Part shown: piece by piece, positions 7,501-17,045 of the stretch
How the letters are laid out: each line of letters starts with the position of its first letter
Position numbering within the stretch: the stretch's first letter is position 1
Assembly: GCF_001043955.1 (NCBI RefSeq)
Contig: NZ_LABZ01000129.1
Location: forward strand, 20,255 to 84,254
DNA length: 64,000 nucleotides
Origin: Methylobacterium tarhaniae
GTDB taxonomy: Bacteria; Pseudomonadota; Alphaproteobacteria; Rhizobiales; Beijerinckiaceae
Reading direction: 5' to 3'
Position numbers and translations under genes: made by a program
Notes under the pieces: generated by a model
What the model was told of the DNA's origin: nothing
What the model saw: only the letters and a program-made list of their open reading frames with translations
Databases searched by the model: none

Positions 7501-9213
7501 GTGGGTTGGGGGCCTGACCGCTGGCGATTCTACCGGCTCGTCGGGCACGAGGCGGGGCGCATCCTGCGGGGTGCCGCCGTGCGCGCGACCTCGCGGCCCT
7601 CGGCCCTGGCCCGCCTGCGCCCGACCGGCCTGGTGATCGCGCCGCAGGACCTGCGCACCAGCGACGCCACCATCGCGGCCGACATCTATGCCGGGCTGTT
7701 CGTGTTCGCCGGCCGGGCGCTCGCCACCGGCGGGCGCTCGCCGTTCGATTTCGCGCCCCCCTCGGAGCAATGGGGCGAGGAGCTCTACGGCTTCGGCTGG
7801 CTGCGCCACCTGCGCGCCGCCGAGAGCGCGCTGTCGCGCGCGAATGCCCGCGCCTTCGTGCAGGACTTCATGGCCGGCCGCGGCGACCAGGTCCTGGCGC
7901 AGCGCCCCGCCGTGACGGCCCGGCGGCTGATCTCGCTGCTCTGCCAGTCGCCCCTGGTGCTGGAGGGGGCTGACCACGCCTTCTACCAGGCCTTCCTGAA
8001 GCTGATCGGGCGCTGCACCCGCACCCTCGACCGGGCCCTGCGCCGGGGCGTCATGCCCCGGGACCGCCTCGTCGCCGCGGTGGCGCTCGCCTATGCGGGC
8101 CTGTGCTGCGAGGGGTTCGAGCCGGTCCTGCGGCGGGGCACGCGGCTCCTTCAGCGCGAGCTGACCCGCCAGATCCTGCCGGATGGCGGCCATCGCAGCC
8201 GCGATCCGGGCTTCGCCAAGGACCTGCTCCTCGATCTCCTGCCTCTGCGGCAGAGCTTCCTGAGCCGCGACATCGCCCCGCCGGAGGCGCTGCTCAACGC
8301 CATCGACCGGATGCTGCCGCTCCTGCGCCTCCTGCGCCACGGCGACGCCTCGCTGGGCCACCACAACGGCATGGGGGCGACCGCCGCCGACCAGCTCGCG
8401 ACCCTGCTGGTCTATGACGGCGCCCTGGCCAAGCCCCTGATGCACGCGCCGCATTCCGGCTACGCCCGCCTCGAGGGCGGGGGCGGCACCCTGATGGTGG
8501 CCGATATCGGCCCGGCCCCGCCGCCGGCCTATTCGGCCGCGGCCGGGGCGGGCTGCCTGTCCTTCGAGCTGTCCTGCGGGCCGCAGCGGCTGGTGGTGAA
8601 TTGCGGCCTGCCGGCGACCGGCGAGGAGATGCGCGAACTCGCCCGCACCACGGCCGCCCATTCCACCGCGTGCCTGGCCGATTCCTCCTCCTGCCGCTTC
8701 CTCGCCTTGTCGCAGCCGGGACTGATCCACCCGCTCTCGACCTGGCTGAAGCGCCGAATGGGCCCGATCGTCGTGCGAGGCCCCGCCGAGGTCACGGTCG
8801 AGCGCGGCACCGACGCGGCGGGCTCCGGCGTGCTCGCCGCCCGTCACGACGGCTACGCGCCGACCCTGGGCCTCCTCCACGAGCGGCGCTGGCGCCTGCA
8901 CCCGGATGGCGACCTGCTGGAGGGCCATGACGGGTTCGTGCGCGATGCCAGCGGCCGGGGCGGCCAAGTCGAGGCGGCGATCCGCTTCCACCTCCACCCC
9001 ACCGTGCGGGCGAGCCGGGTCGGGCGCGGCGTGCGGCTCGCCGGGGCCGGCGCGCCCTGGCTGTTCGAGGTCGACGAGATCGATCCGGTGATCGAGGAGA
9101 GCGTGTACTTCGCCGCCCTCAACGGCGCCCGCCGCACCGAGCAGATCGTGCTCCATCTCACCGTCGCGGACGGCACCCGGGTGGCGTGGCGCTTCCGCCG
9201 CCTCGTGGATTGA
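7501..9213 (+). CDS. Heparinase II/III family protein
   Basis: A 570-residue protein that I assign to the alphaproteobacterial heparinase II/III-like family, which often lies directly after the rsmB-type gene. It has a helical N-terminal half with conserved DWPWGFGW-like text (here GEELYGFGWLRHL) and a beta-rich C-terminal half containing HNTL-like text (AAHSTACLADSSSCRF) and a final TVADGTRVAWRFRR. Family members are polysaccharide lyases or related proteins; no signal peptide is seen. GTG 7501 has AGGAGG 4 nt upstream. An upstream TTG (7420) in frame lacks a ribosome binding site. Substrate unknown; a role in cell-envelope glycan turnover is a guess. Confidence 0.75.
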   Translation: MGWGPDRWRFYRLVGHEAGRILRGAAVRATSRPSALARLRPTGLVIAPQDLRTSDATIAADIYAGLFVFAGRALATGGRSPFDFAPPSEQWGEELYGFGWLRHLRAAESALSRANARAFVQDFMAGRGDQVLAQRPAVTARRLISLLCQSPLVLEGADHAFYQAFLKLIGRCTRTLDRALRRGVMPRDRLVAAVALAYAGLCCEGFEPVLRRGTRLLQRELTRQILPDGGHRSRDPGFAKDLLLDLLPLRQSFLSRDIAPPEALLNAIDRMLPLLRLLRHGDASLGHHNGMGATAADQLATLLVYDGALAKPLMHAPHSGYARLEGGGGTLMVADIGPAPPPAYSAAAGAGCLSFELSCGPQRLVVNCGLPATGEEMRELARTTAAHSTACLADSSSCRFLALSQPGLIHPLSTWLKRRMGPIVVRGPAEVTVERGTDAAGSGVLAARHDGYAPTLGLLHERRWRLHPDGDLLEGHDGFVRDASGRGGQVEAAIRFHLHPTVRASRVGRGVRLAGAGAPWLFEVDEIDPVIEESVYFAALNGARRTEQIVLHLTVADGTRVAWRFRRLVD

Positions 9214-9360
9214 TTCCACGCGTCAGCGCCTGGAGCGGCGCGCTGATCGATCGTTTACCGGGACTCTCCTCCATTCGGGGGTTTCGCTGTTGCGAATGAC
9301 CATTCTTCGCACCAGCAGCTGTGTTAGAAAGCGGTGCCGAGTCGGCGCGGAGACTCACGG

Positions 9361-10521
9361 ATGACGCTGGACGCGCCGACCCTGGTGATCGTGACCGTCT
9401 TCGTGATGGTCGTGATGGGCGCGCTGTACCTCCTGTCCTGGAGCCAGGCCCGCCGGACCCTGGCCCTCGGCTTCCTCGGCGCCGCCCAGCTCCTCGGCGC
9501 CGTCGCGGTCATCCTGTTCGGCCTGCGCGGCCTGATCCCGGACTGGCTCTCGATCGGCCTTGCCAACGCGGTGATGCTCACGGCCTCCGGGCTGATCTGG
9601 GGCGGCGCCCGCTCCTTCGAGGGACGGCGCGTGCCCTATCTCTGGATCGCCGCCGGGCCTCTCGCCTGGCTCGCCGCCTGCCTGGTGCCGCCGTTCTACG
9701 CCTCGCTCGGCGCCCGGGTGATCCTGTGCTCGGCCATCGCCGGCCTGTCCTGCGCGCTCGCCGCCCGCACCCTCTGGCACAATCGCGGCGAGAGGCTGCC
9801 GTCCCGGGCCCCGGCGGCGATCCTGCTCGCCAGCGAGGCGCTGCTGATCTGGGCGCGGATTCCCGCCACCCTGGTCCTGCCGGCGCCGCCGACCGGCATG
9901 CCGGGCCAGACCCTCTGGGTCGCCATCCTGTGCTTCGTCGCCCTGCTCTACACGGTGGCGGTCTCGGTGCTGTTCATGGCGCTCGCCAAGGAGAGGCTCG
10001 AGGCCGAGCAGCGCCGCGCCGCCGAAACCGATCCGCTCACCGGAATCGCCAACCGCCGGGCGCTGGCCGCCGAGGCGCAGCGCATTCTCGCGGCCGGGCC
10101 CGCCGCCCTGCTGCTGTTCGACCTCGATCACTTCAAGCGGGTCAACGACACATTCGGGCATGCCGCCGGCGACGCGGTGCTGGTCGGCTTCTGCGCCCTC
10201 GCCCGCCAGATCCTGCCGGCGGGCACCGCGTTCGGACGCCTCGGCGGCGAGGAATTCGCCTGCCTGCTGCCCGGTGCCGGCGCCGCCGAGGCGGCATCCG
10301 TCGCCGAGACCGTGCGGGTCGCCGTCTCGGCGATGCGCCCGGACCTGCTGCCGGGCCTCGCGGTCACGGTCAGCATCGGGGTGGCCAGACGTGCCGGCGG
10401 TCCGGGCACGGGCGACTTCGAATCCCTGCTCGGCCTCGCCGACCGGGCGCTCTACCAGGCCAAGGCGCAGGGCCGCGACCGGGTGGTCCTGGCCGGGCCG
10501 GGGTTGCGGCAGGTGGCGTGA
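9361..10521 (+). CDS. Membrane-bound diguanylate cyclase (GGDEF)
   Basis: A 386-residue protein with about six N-terminal transmembrane segments (residues 1-215) and a C-terminal GGDEF domain. TDPLTGIANRRAL opens the domain, FDLDHFKRVNDTFGH is the metal and substrate region, and GGEEF lies at residues 295-299. The signature is intact, so c-di-GMP synthesis from two GTP is expected. No RxxD inhibitory site is present five residues upstream of GGEEF (the sequence there is PAGTAFGRL), so product inhibition is probably absent. The ATG has GGAG 8 nt upstream; a GTG at 9334 is an alternative. The sensed signal is unknown. A second cyclase is encoded at 59623-60522. Confidence 0.87.
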   Translation: MTLDAPTLVIVTVFVMVVMGALYLLSWSQARRTLALGFLGAAQLLGAVAVILFGLRGLIPDWLSIGLANAVMLTASGLIWGGARSFEGRRVPYLWIAAGPLAWLAACLVPPFYASLGARVILCSAIAGLSCALAARTLWHNRGERLPSRAPAAILLASEALLIWARIPATLVLPAPPTGMPGQTLWVAILCFVALLYTVAVSVLFMALAKERLEAEQRRAAETDPLTGIANRRALAAEAQRILAAGPAALLLFDLDHFKRVNDTFGHAAGDAVLVGFCALARQILPAGTAFGRLGGEEFACLLPGAGAAEAASVAETVRVAVSAMRPDLLPGLAVTVSIGVARRAGGPGTGDFESLLGLADRALYQAKAQGRDRVVLAGPGLRQVA

Positions 10522-10663
10522 CGGGCGCCACCCCGCGTCAAGCCTCCCGGCGCGCAACCGGCCCGACGCCCCGCCCGGGTTGTCGTCCCTTGTCGGTCTC
10601 CTAAGACAACCCCCATCCCACGCACCCGGGCGCGTCGCCCGGCGCCAGATGAGGGCTCAACCC

Positions 10664-11692
10664 ATGGAATATCGGCAGTTCGGGCGGTCCGGCCTCAAGG
10701 TTCCGGCCTTGAGCCTCGGCACCGGCACCTTCGGGGGCAGCAACGAGTTCTTCCAGCGCTGGGGCCAGACCGACGTCGCCGAGGCGAGCCGGATGGTCGA
10801 TCTGTGCCTCGATGCCGGCGTCAACTTCTTCGACACCGCCGACATCTACTCGCAGGGCGCGTCGGAGGAGATCCTGGGCCAGGCGCTCAAGGGCAAGCGC
10901 GACCGGGCGCTGATCTCCACCAAGGCGACCTTCCCGATGGGCGAGGGCCCGAACGACAAGGGCTCGTCGCGCTATCATCTGGTGCGCGCCTGCGAGGCGA
11001 GCCTGCGCCGGCTCGGCACCGACCACATCGACGTCTACTTCATGCACGGCTTCGACGCGCTCACGCCCGTCGACGAGACCCTGCGGGCGCTCGACGACCT
11101 CGTCCGGGCGGGCAAGATCGGCTATATCGGCGCCTCGAACTTCTCCGGCTGGCAACTCATGAAGGCGCTCGGCACCTCCGAGCGCTACGGGCTCGCCCGC
11201 TACGTCGCCTATCAGGGCTATTACTCGCTGGTCGGCCGCCATTACGAGTGGGAGCTGATGCCCCTCGGTCTCGACCAGGGCGTCGCCCTGATGGTCTGGA
11301 GCCCTCTCGGCTGGGGCCGCCTCACCGGCAAGATCCGGCGCGGCGCCAATACCAGCGGGCGCATCGCCGCGGGCGGCGCCGAGGGCGGGCCGCCGGTCGC
11401 CGACGAGGCGCTGTTCCGGATCGTCGACGTCCTCGACGAGCTCGCCGCCGAGACCGGGCGCAGCGTGGCGCAGGTGGCGCTCAACTGGCTGCTCAGCCGC
11501 CCGACCGTCGCCAACATCGTGGTCGGCGCCCGCAACGAGGAGCAATTGAAGCAGAATCTCGGCGCGGTCGGCTGGAGCCTCGACCCGGCCCAGGTCGCCC
11601 GCCTCGACGCGGCGAGCCAGGAGACGCCGATCTATCCTTACTGGCACCAGAAGGGATTCGACGAGCGCAACCCGAAGCCCACGACCTGGTAA
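10664..11692 (+). CDS. Aldo/keto reductase
   Basis: A 342-residue NAD(P)H-dependent oxidoreductase with a TIM-barrel fold. The opening MEYRQFGRSGLKVPALSLG is typical of the YajO/Tas-like branch. Catalytic tetrad residues are visible in FFDTADIYSQG (Asp, Tyr), LISTKAT (Lys) and VYFMHGFD (His). The C-terminal NADP-binding text is NIVVGARNEEQLKQNLGA. Substrates of this branch are usually small aldehydes or ketones; none can be read here. An in-frame ATG five codons upstream (10649) is possible. It stands alone between a cyclase and a sensor kinase. Confidence 0.88.
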   Translation: MEYRQFGRSGLKVPALSLGTGTFGGSNEFFQRWGQTDVAEASRMVDLCLDAGVNFFDTADIYSQGASEEILGQALKGKRDRALISTKATFPMGEGPNDKGSSRYHLVRACEASLRRLGTDHIDVYFMHGFDALTPVDETLRALDDLVRAGKIGYIGASNFSGWQLMKALGTSERYGLARYVAYQGYYSLVGRHYEWELMPLGLDQGVALMVWSPLGWGRLTGKIRRGANTSGRIAAGGAEGGPPVADEALFRIVDVLDELAAETGRSVAQVALNWLLSRPTVANIVVGARNEEQLKQNLGAVGWSLDPAQVARLDAASQETPIYPYWHQKGFDERNPKPTTW

Positions 11693-11860
11693 GCCCGCAA
11701 GCCGAAACTGCTCAAATGCAGTTGCGCAACTCCTGTTTCGTGCGTCGCGCCAGGGGGCGGGCTGCAGTATGAGATGAGGCGTATAGCCTCCGGCTCGGCC
11801 GGGCCGGGGGTTTGGGCGGTCCCGGTTCTGCGGCCGCCCGCCCGAGCCTTGAGGTTCCCG

Positions 11861-14182
11861 ATGGCGCATGCCGGCGTCCACGATCCCGTCCTGGTCTTGC
11901 TCTCGGTCGCGATCGCGATGCTGGCTTCCTTCGTCGCGCTGGATCTCGCCGGCCGGATGACGGCCGCGACGGGCTGGGCCCGGCAGGCCTGGCTGATGGC
12001 CGCCGCCCTGGTGCTCGGCGGCGGCGTCTGGTCGATGCACTTCGTGGCGATGCTGGCCTTCCGGCTGCCGGGCCTCGAGATCACCTACGACCTCGCGCTC
12101 ACGCTGATCTCCCTCGCGGTCCCGGTCGCCGTGACGGCGGTCGGCCTCGCCATCGCCCGGGGGCGGAGCGCCGGTCGGGCATCGGTGCCGCTCGCGGGAT
12201 TCGTGACCGGCCTCGGCATCGCCTCGATGCACTATACCGGCATGGCGGCGATGCGCCTGCCGGCCCACCTGCACTACGACCCGGCCTGGGTCGCCGCCTC
12301 GGTGCTGATCGCGGTCGGCGCGGCCACCGTGGCGGTCCGGCTGGCCCTCCACGAGAGCCGGCTCGCCCTGCGGGCCGTCGCCTCCGGGGTGATGGGGCTG
12401 GCCATCGCCGGCATGCACTACGCCGCCATGCAGGGCCTCATCGTCTCCCATCCGGCCGACATCGGCCAGGTGGACGCGGCGGCGGGCTTCGACCAGGGGC
12501 GCCTCGCCGCCGGCGTCGCGGCGGTGACCTTCCTGGTCCTGGCGCTGGCGCTCTCGGCCGCCGCGATCGACCGCCGGGTCTCCCAGCGCGCCGCCCGCGA
12601 GGCCGCGGCCCTGCGCGCCAGCGAGGAGCGCTACCGCCTGCTCCTCGAGAGCGTGACCGACTACGCGATCTTCATGCTCGACCGCGACGGCGTGGTGGCG
12701 AACTGGAATACCGGCGCCCGCCGGATCAAGGGCTACGAGGCCGAGGAGATCGTCGGCCAGCATTTCTCGCGCTTCTACACCGCGGAGGACCGGGCGGCGG
12801 GCGTGCCGGCCCTCGCGCTGGCCGCCGCCGCTTGCGGCAAGTTCGAGGCCGAGGGCTGGCGGGTGCGCCGGGACGGCACGCGCTTCTGGGCCAGCGTGGT
12901 CATCGATCCGATCCTCGGCGAGGACGGCCGGCTCGTCGGCTTCGCCAAGGTCACCCGCGACATCACCGAGCGCAAGCGGGCCCAGGAAGCCCTGGAGCAG
13001 GCGCAGGGCGCGCTCGCCCAGGCCCAGAAGATGGAGGCCCTGGGCCAGCTCACCGGCGGCGTCGCCCACGACTTCAACAACCTGCTCATGGCGGTGCTGG
13101 GCAGCCTGGAGATGCTGCGCAAGCGCATGCCCGACGATCCCCGCCTGCTGCGCCTGCTCGACAACGCCGTGCAGGGTGCCGAGCGCGGCGCGGCGCTGAC
13201 GCAGCGCATGCTCGCCTTCGCCCGGCGCCAGGACCTCACGCCCGAGCCCGTCGACCTCGCGCGCCTCGTGCGCAACATGACCGACCTGCTGCAACGCTCG
13301 ATCGGCCCGGCCGTGCGGATCGAGACGCGCTTTCCCCCCGGGCTGCCGCCGGCCCTCGTCGATGCCCATCAGCTCGAGCTCGCGCTCCTCAACCTCGTGG
13401 TCAACGCCCGCGACGCGATGCCGGAGGGCGGCACCGTGACGATCGCGGGGCGGGCGGCCGAGGAGGAGCCGGACGCGGCGGGCGGGACGGCCCGCATGCT
13501 CGGCCTCTCCGTCACCGATACCGGCACCGGGATGGATGCGGCGACCCTCGCCCGGGCACAGGAGCCGTTCTTCACCACCAAGGGGGTCGGCCGCGGCACC
13601 GGCCTCGGCCTGTCGATGGTGCACGGCCTGGCGGCGCAGTCGCGTGGCCGCCTGGTGCTGCGCAGCCGGCCCGGCGCCGGCACCGTGGCGGAGATCTGGC
13701 TGCCGGTGGCGGAACCGGCTTCCGTGCCGGAGCCCGGGGCGGCACCGGCCCGCGCCTCCCTGGGCGCCAGCCTCGCCTCGCAGGTGGTCCTCGTCGTCGA
13801 CGACGATCCCCTGGTGCTCGAGAACACCGCCGCGATGCTGGAGGATCTCGGCCACCGGGTGATCGAGGCCCGCTCCGGCCAGGAAGCCCTCGAGCTGATG
13901 CGCCGCGCCCGCACCCTCGACCTGGTGCTCACCGACCACGCCATGCCGGAGATGACCGGGCTCCAGCTCGCCGCGCGCATCGCAGCCGAGCGCCCGGGCC
14001 TCAGGGTGATCCTCGCCACCGGCTATGCCGACCTCGCCCCCGACGAGGCCTGTCGCTTGCCGCGGCTCGCCAAGCCCTACGACCAGGCGACCTTGGCGCG
14101 GATGATCGAGACGGTGGTGCGGGGAGCGGAGCCGGAACCGTCGCAGGACGGGACCGTGGTGCCGTTTCCGAAGAGCGCGTGA
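11861..14182 (+). CDS. MHYT-PAS hybrid sensor histidine kinase
   Basis: A 773-residue membrane kinase. Residues 1-240 form an MHYT domain of about seven helices with three repeats of the signature (SMHFVAM, SMHYTGMAAMRL, GMHYAAMQ), thought to bind a metal and sense gases such as O2, CO or NO. A PAS domain follows (about 253-380, ERYRLLLESVTDYAIF). The dimerization/phosphoacceptor domain has H403 in GGVAHDFNNLL, an ATPase domain has GTGLGLSMVHG, and a C-terminal receiver has VDDDP and the acceptor D692 in LTDHAMPEMTG. ATG 11861 has GAGG 8 nt upstream. The separate output regulator is not in the window. A strong stem-loop follows the stop. Confidence 0.9.
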   Translation: MAHAGVHDPVLVLLSVAIAMLASFVALDLAGRMTAATGWARQAWLMAAALVLGGGVWSMHFVAMLAFRLPGLEITYDLALTLISLAVPVAVTAVGLAIARGRSAGRASVPLAGFVTGLGIASMHYTGMAAMRLPAHLHYDPAWVAASVLIAVGAATVAVRLALHESRLALRAVASGVMGLAIAGMHYAAMQGLIVSHPADIGQVDAAAGFDQGRLAAGVAAVTFLVLALALSAAAIDRRVSQRAAREAAALRASEERYRLLLESVTDYAIFMLDRDGVVANWNTGARRIKGYEAEEIVGQHFSRFYTAEDRAAGVPALALAAAACGKFEAEGWRVRRDGTRFWASVVIDPILGEDGRLVGFAKVTRDITERKRAQEALEQAQGALAQAQKMEALGQLTGGVAHDFNNLLMAVLGSLEMLRKRMPDDPRLLRLLDNAVQGAERGAALTQRMLAFARRQDLTPEPVDLARLVRNMTDLLQRSIGPAVRIETRFPPGLPPALVDAHQLELALLNLVVNARDAMPEGGTVTIAGRAAEEEPDAAGGTARMLGLSVTDTGTGMDAATLARAQEPFFTTKGVGRGTGLGLSMVHGLAAQSRGRLVLRSRPGAGTVAEIWLPVAEPASVPEPGAAPARASLGASLASQVVLVVDDDPLVLENTAAMLEDLGHRVIEARSGQEALELMRRARTLDLVLTDHAMPEMTGLQLAARIAAERPGLRVILATGYADLAPDEACRLPRLAKPYDQATLARMIETVVRGAEPEPSQDGTVVPFPKSA

Positions 14183-14649
14183 AGCGGGCGGTGGCGGCCT
14201 CTCCCACCCGCGACCTCAGGACGAGGTCGCGGGTGGGAGAGATGATCGCTGCGGGTGTGGCGTCATGCGGTTTCCGATCGATCGCTTCGCGATGCGGAAA
14301 CCGGCTTCGCTCAAGCGTGTGGAGCCCTCGGCTCCACCGCGCGGGCTTGCTGATACTGTTTCGAACGGATCGTCCGGAAACAGCATCGTATCAACGGCCC
14401 AAGATGCTGACGCATCGATTCGATCTCGGGCAGGCCCGAGCATCAACCTCGATCTCGGGCAGGCTCGAGATCGACGCGGCCGTTGACCCGCCTCGAATTG
14501 TCGGCACCAAGCCCAGACATCCGAGACCTTGGGCTTGACGAAAATTCGACCACGGAACCAGAGGTCGTTTTCTTTCGACCGTTGATATCACTTCCGTGTG
14601 CCGTCCGGGGCGTCCACTCGGAACGCGTCGGCCGTCGAGGCAGGCGGCG
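14183..14649. other. Intergenic region, about 470 bp, with repeats
   Basis: No gene is supported. It contains the terminator-like hairpin at 14199-14241 and two 20-nt near-identical copies of CGATCTCGGGCAGGCYCGAG (14421-14440 and 14450-14469, 29 bp apart). The strands converge here, with the kinase gene on plus and rnhA on minus, so the region is a shared 3' area. Confidence 0.6.
14199..14241 (+). terminator. Long perfect hairpin after the hybrid kinase gene
   Basis: A 19-bp perfect inverted repeat around a 5-nt loop (AGGAC, 14218-14222). The left arm ends CCGCGACCTC and the right arm starts GAGGTCGCGG. It begins 17 bp after the stop. There is no U-tract, so it may act as a transcript-end or mRNA-stabilising structure, and being symmetrical it could serve both converging genes. 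Confidence 0.6.
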
Positions 14650-15354
14650 TCACGCCGCCGGCGCCTTCCGGGCCTTCGCTTCGCGCAGCAGCGCCAACCC
14701 CTCGGGCCCGAGATCGAGGGCGAGCCGCAGCACCTCGTCGGCATAGGCCTGCGGCGTGGTGCCGGCCTGCTTGGCCGCCCGCGAGAGGCGCAGGCCCAGG
14801 GCCCCGTCCACCGGGATCGAGGTGCCGCGGGGCGCCGGCTCCGCCGGCGGAGCGGAGGACGGTGACGCGGGAGCCGGGGAGGCGGCCGGCATCCGGGCCG
14901 GCGCGATGTCCGGTCGCGGCGGGAGCCCGAGGGCCTGGCGCCGCCCCTGCGCCGCCAGCCGGTCGGCCCGCTCGTTGCCGGCCTCGCCGGCATGGCCCTT
15001 CACCCAGACCCAGCGCACGTCGCGCCGCGCCGCCAGCTCGTCGAGGCGCTGCATCAGCTCGACGTTCTTCACCGGCCCGGTGGTGGTGCGCCAGCCCTTG
15101 AGCTTCCAGCCCCGGATCCACTCCGTGACCGACTTGACCACGTACTGGCTGTCGCAGCGCATCTCGATCGCGGCGCCTTCGGGGAAATGCTCCAGCGCCC
15201 GGATCGCCGCGGTCAGCTCCATGCGGTTGTTGGTGCTCTGCGGGTCGCCGCCGCACAGCTCGACGGTGCCCTCCGGCGCCTGGATCACCACGCCCCAGCC
15301 GCCCGGGCCGGGATTGGGATCGCAGCCGCCGTCGGCATACACGATGGTTCGCAT
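14650..15354 (-). CDS. rnhA: Ribonuclease HI with C-terminal extension
   Basis: A 234-residue protein. Residues 1-145 are a complete type 1 RNase H: D8 in YADGGCDPNPGPGGWG, E46 in NNRMELTAAI, D68 in RCDSQYVV, H121 in WVKGHAGEAGNERAD and D131. It degrades RNA in RNA-DNA hybrids. Typical bacterial enzymes end near residue 155. Here a Pro/Ala-rich linker (about 146-185) leads to a helical tail (LRLSRAAKQAGTTPQAYADE and following residues), a pattern that resembles a small ribbon or helical DNA-binding element, though I cannot name a family. Promoter and ribosome binding site are not distinctive. Confidence 0.88.
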   Translation of the reverse strand: MRTIVYADGGCDPNPGPGGWGVVIQAPEGTVELCGGDPQSTNNRMELTAAIRALEHFPEGAAIEMRCDSQYVVKSVTEWIRGWKLKGWRTTTGPVKNVELMQRLDELAARRDVRWVWVKGHAGEAGNERADRLAAQGRRQALGLPPRPDIAPARMPAASPAPASPSSAPPAEPAPRGTSIPVDGALGLRLSRAAKQAGTTPQAYADEVLRLALDLGPEGLALLREAKARKAPAA

Positions 15355-15619
15355 GGCTGTCTTTTCACTCGAACGTCACGATGGAACGCGGTCGCGCCCG
15401 GGCCCGTGGCGACGGATGCCGGATGCCGGCCGCGTGGGCACCTTCGGCCCGGAATGGTGAACAAATACCCAGGCGGCCCGGTCCGCAACCCGGGCAGCCC
15501 CTGGCACGACGCTTGCGCCTCCCGGAGGATGCGCGATGATGAGTCGCCGACCGGACGCAGGGGCGTCGCAGTCGGTCCGCCCGCGCTGCCTTCGCATCGT
15601 CAAAGAAGAGACGCGCCTC

Positions 15620-17020
15620 ATGCCAGTCGAGCCCGCCGACCCCGTCGAGGAGATGCTGCCGCCGGCCCGCCTCTTGCCCCTCGCGGTGCAGCACGTGCTG
15701 GTCATGTATGCGGGCGCGGTGGCGGTGCCGCTGATCATCGGACGAGCCTTGGGCCTCCGGCCCGAGGAGGTCGCCTTCCTCATCAGCGCCGACCTGTTCG
15801 CCTGCGGCCTCGCGACCCTGATCCAGTCCGCAGGATTTCGCGGCGTCGGCATCCGCCTGCCGGTGATGATGGGCGTGACCTTCGCGTCGGTCGGCCCGAT
15901 GCTGTCCATGGCGGCCGCGCCCGAGGTCGGGCTCCTCGGCATCTACGGCTCGGTGATCGGCGCGGGCGTCTTCGGCCTCCTGGTGGCCCCGTTCGTCAGC
16001 CGGCTCCTGCCGCTGTTCCCGCCGGTCGTCACCGGCACCATCATCCTGGTCATCGGCATCTCGCTGATGCGGGTCGGCATCAATTGGGCCGGAGGCGGCC
16101 AGCCGACGCTGACGAAGATGATCGACGGCGTCCCCGCCGCCGTGCCGAACCCGAACTACGCGCAGGCCGGCGGCCTCGGCATCGCGCTCCTGGTGCTCCT
16201 GACGATCTTAGGGCTGATCCGCTGGGGCAGGGGCTTCCTCGCCAACGTCGCGGTGCTCCTCGGGATCGTCGCCGGCTCGGTCGTGGCGGCGTTCCTCGGC
16301 CTCATGCATCTCGACAAGGTCGCGGCGGCACCGTGGTTCGCTCCCGTGATGCCGTTCCATTTCGGCTGGCCGCAATTCCACCTCGTGCCGATCGCCACGA
16401 TGTGCGTGGTGATGATCGTGGTGATGATCGAATCGACCGGCATGTTCCTGGCACTCGGCGAGATCACCGGCCGGCCGGTCTCGCAGAAGGACCTCGCCCG
16501 GGGCCTGCGGGCCGACGGGCTCGGCACGCTGCTCGGCGGCATCTTCAACACCTTCCCGTACACCTCGTTCTCGCAGAATGTCGGCCTCGTCGGGGTGACG
16601 GGGGTACGCTCGCGCCACGTCACCGTGGCGGGAGGCCTCATCATGCTGGCCCTCGGCCTGGCTCCGAAGATGGCCGCCCTCGTCGAGGCGGTGCCGCAGG
16701 TGGTGCTCGGCGGGGCCGGTCTCGTGATGTTCGGCATGGTGGCGGCCACCGGTGCGCGCATCCTCGCGGGGGTCGACTTCCGCGGGCAGCCGAAGAACCA
16801 GTTCGTGGTGGCGATCGCGGTCGGGTTCGGCATGATCCCGCTCGTGGCGCCGACCTTCTTCCGCAACCTGCCCCACGCGCTGCATCCGCTGCTCGAATCG
16901 GGCATCCTGCTGGCCTCGATCGCCGCGGTGCTGCTCAATGCCTTCTTCAACGGCCTCGGCAGCCCGGAGCGGGCGGGCCGGGAGGCCTCTGCTGCGGCCG
17001 CCGCTGCCGAGCACGTCTGA
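15620..17020 (+). CDS. NCS2 family purine/urate permease
   Basis: A 466-residue polytopic membrane protein (about 12-14 segments) of the nucleobase:cation symporter-2 family. It starts with LAVQHVLVMYAGAVAVPLI, has the family motif QNVGLVGVTGVRSRHV and MIVVMIESTGMFLALGEITG in transmembrane segment 8, and ends in an Ala-rich tail. Urate oxidase begins 25 bp downstream on the same strand, which makes urate or xanthine the likely substrate. I chose ATG 15620 (MPVEPADP); the open frame starts at 15536. Uptake would be proton-driven. Confidence 0.9.
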   Translation: MPVEPADPVEEMLPPARLLPLAVQHVLVMYAGAVAVPLIIGRALGLRPEEVAFLISADLFACGLATLIQSAGFRGVGIRLPVMMGVTFASVGPMLSMAAAPEVGLLGIYGSVIGAGVFGLLVAPFVSRLLPLFPPVVTGTIILVIGISLMRVGINWAGGGQPTLTKMIDGVPAAVPNPNYAQAGGLGIALLVLLTILGLIRWGRGFLANVAVLLGIVAGSVVAAFLGLMHLDKVAAAPWFAPVMPFHFGWPQFHLVPIATMCVVMIVVMIESTGMFLALGEITGRPVSQKDLARGLRADGLGTLLGGIFNTFPYTSFSQNVGLVGVTGVRSRHVTVAGGLIMLALGLAPKMAALVEAVPQVVLGGAGLVMFGMVAATGARILAGVDFRGQPKNQFVVAIAVGFGMIPLVAPTFFRNLPHALHPLLESGILLASIAAVLLNAFFNGLGSPERAGREASAAAAAAEHV

Positions 17021-17045
17021 TCCGAGATCTTTTCACGAGGGAACG

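Noticed and set aside
7282..9219. Open minus-strand frame of 645 codons opposite the heparinase-like gene
   Set aside because: No recognisable domains and a composition biased to Arg, Gly and Ala; the plus-strand frame has a ribosome binding site and family features.
10601..13939. Open minus-strand frame of 1112 codons
   Set aside because: It overlaps the aldo/keto reductase and the MHYT kinase, both with clear motifs. The translation is His/Arg/Gly-rich without domains, as expected for an antisense frame in G+C-rich DNA.
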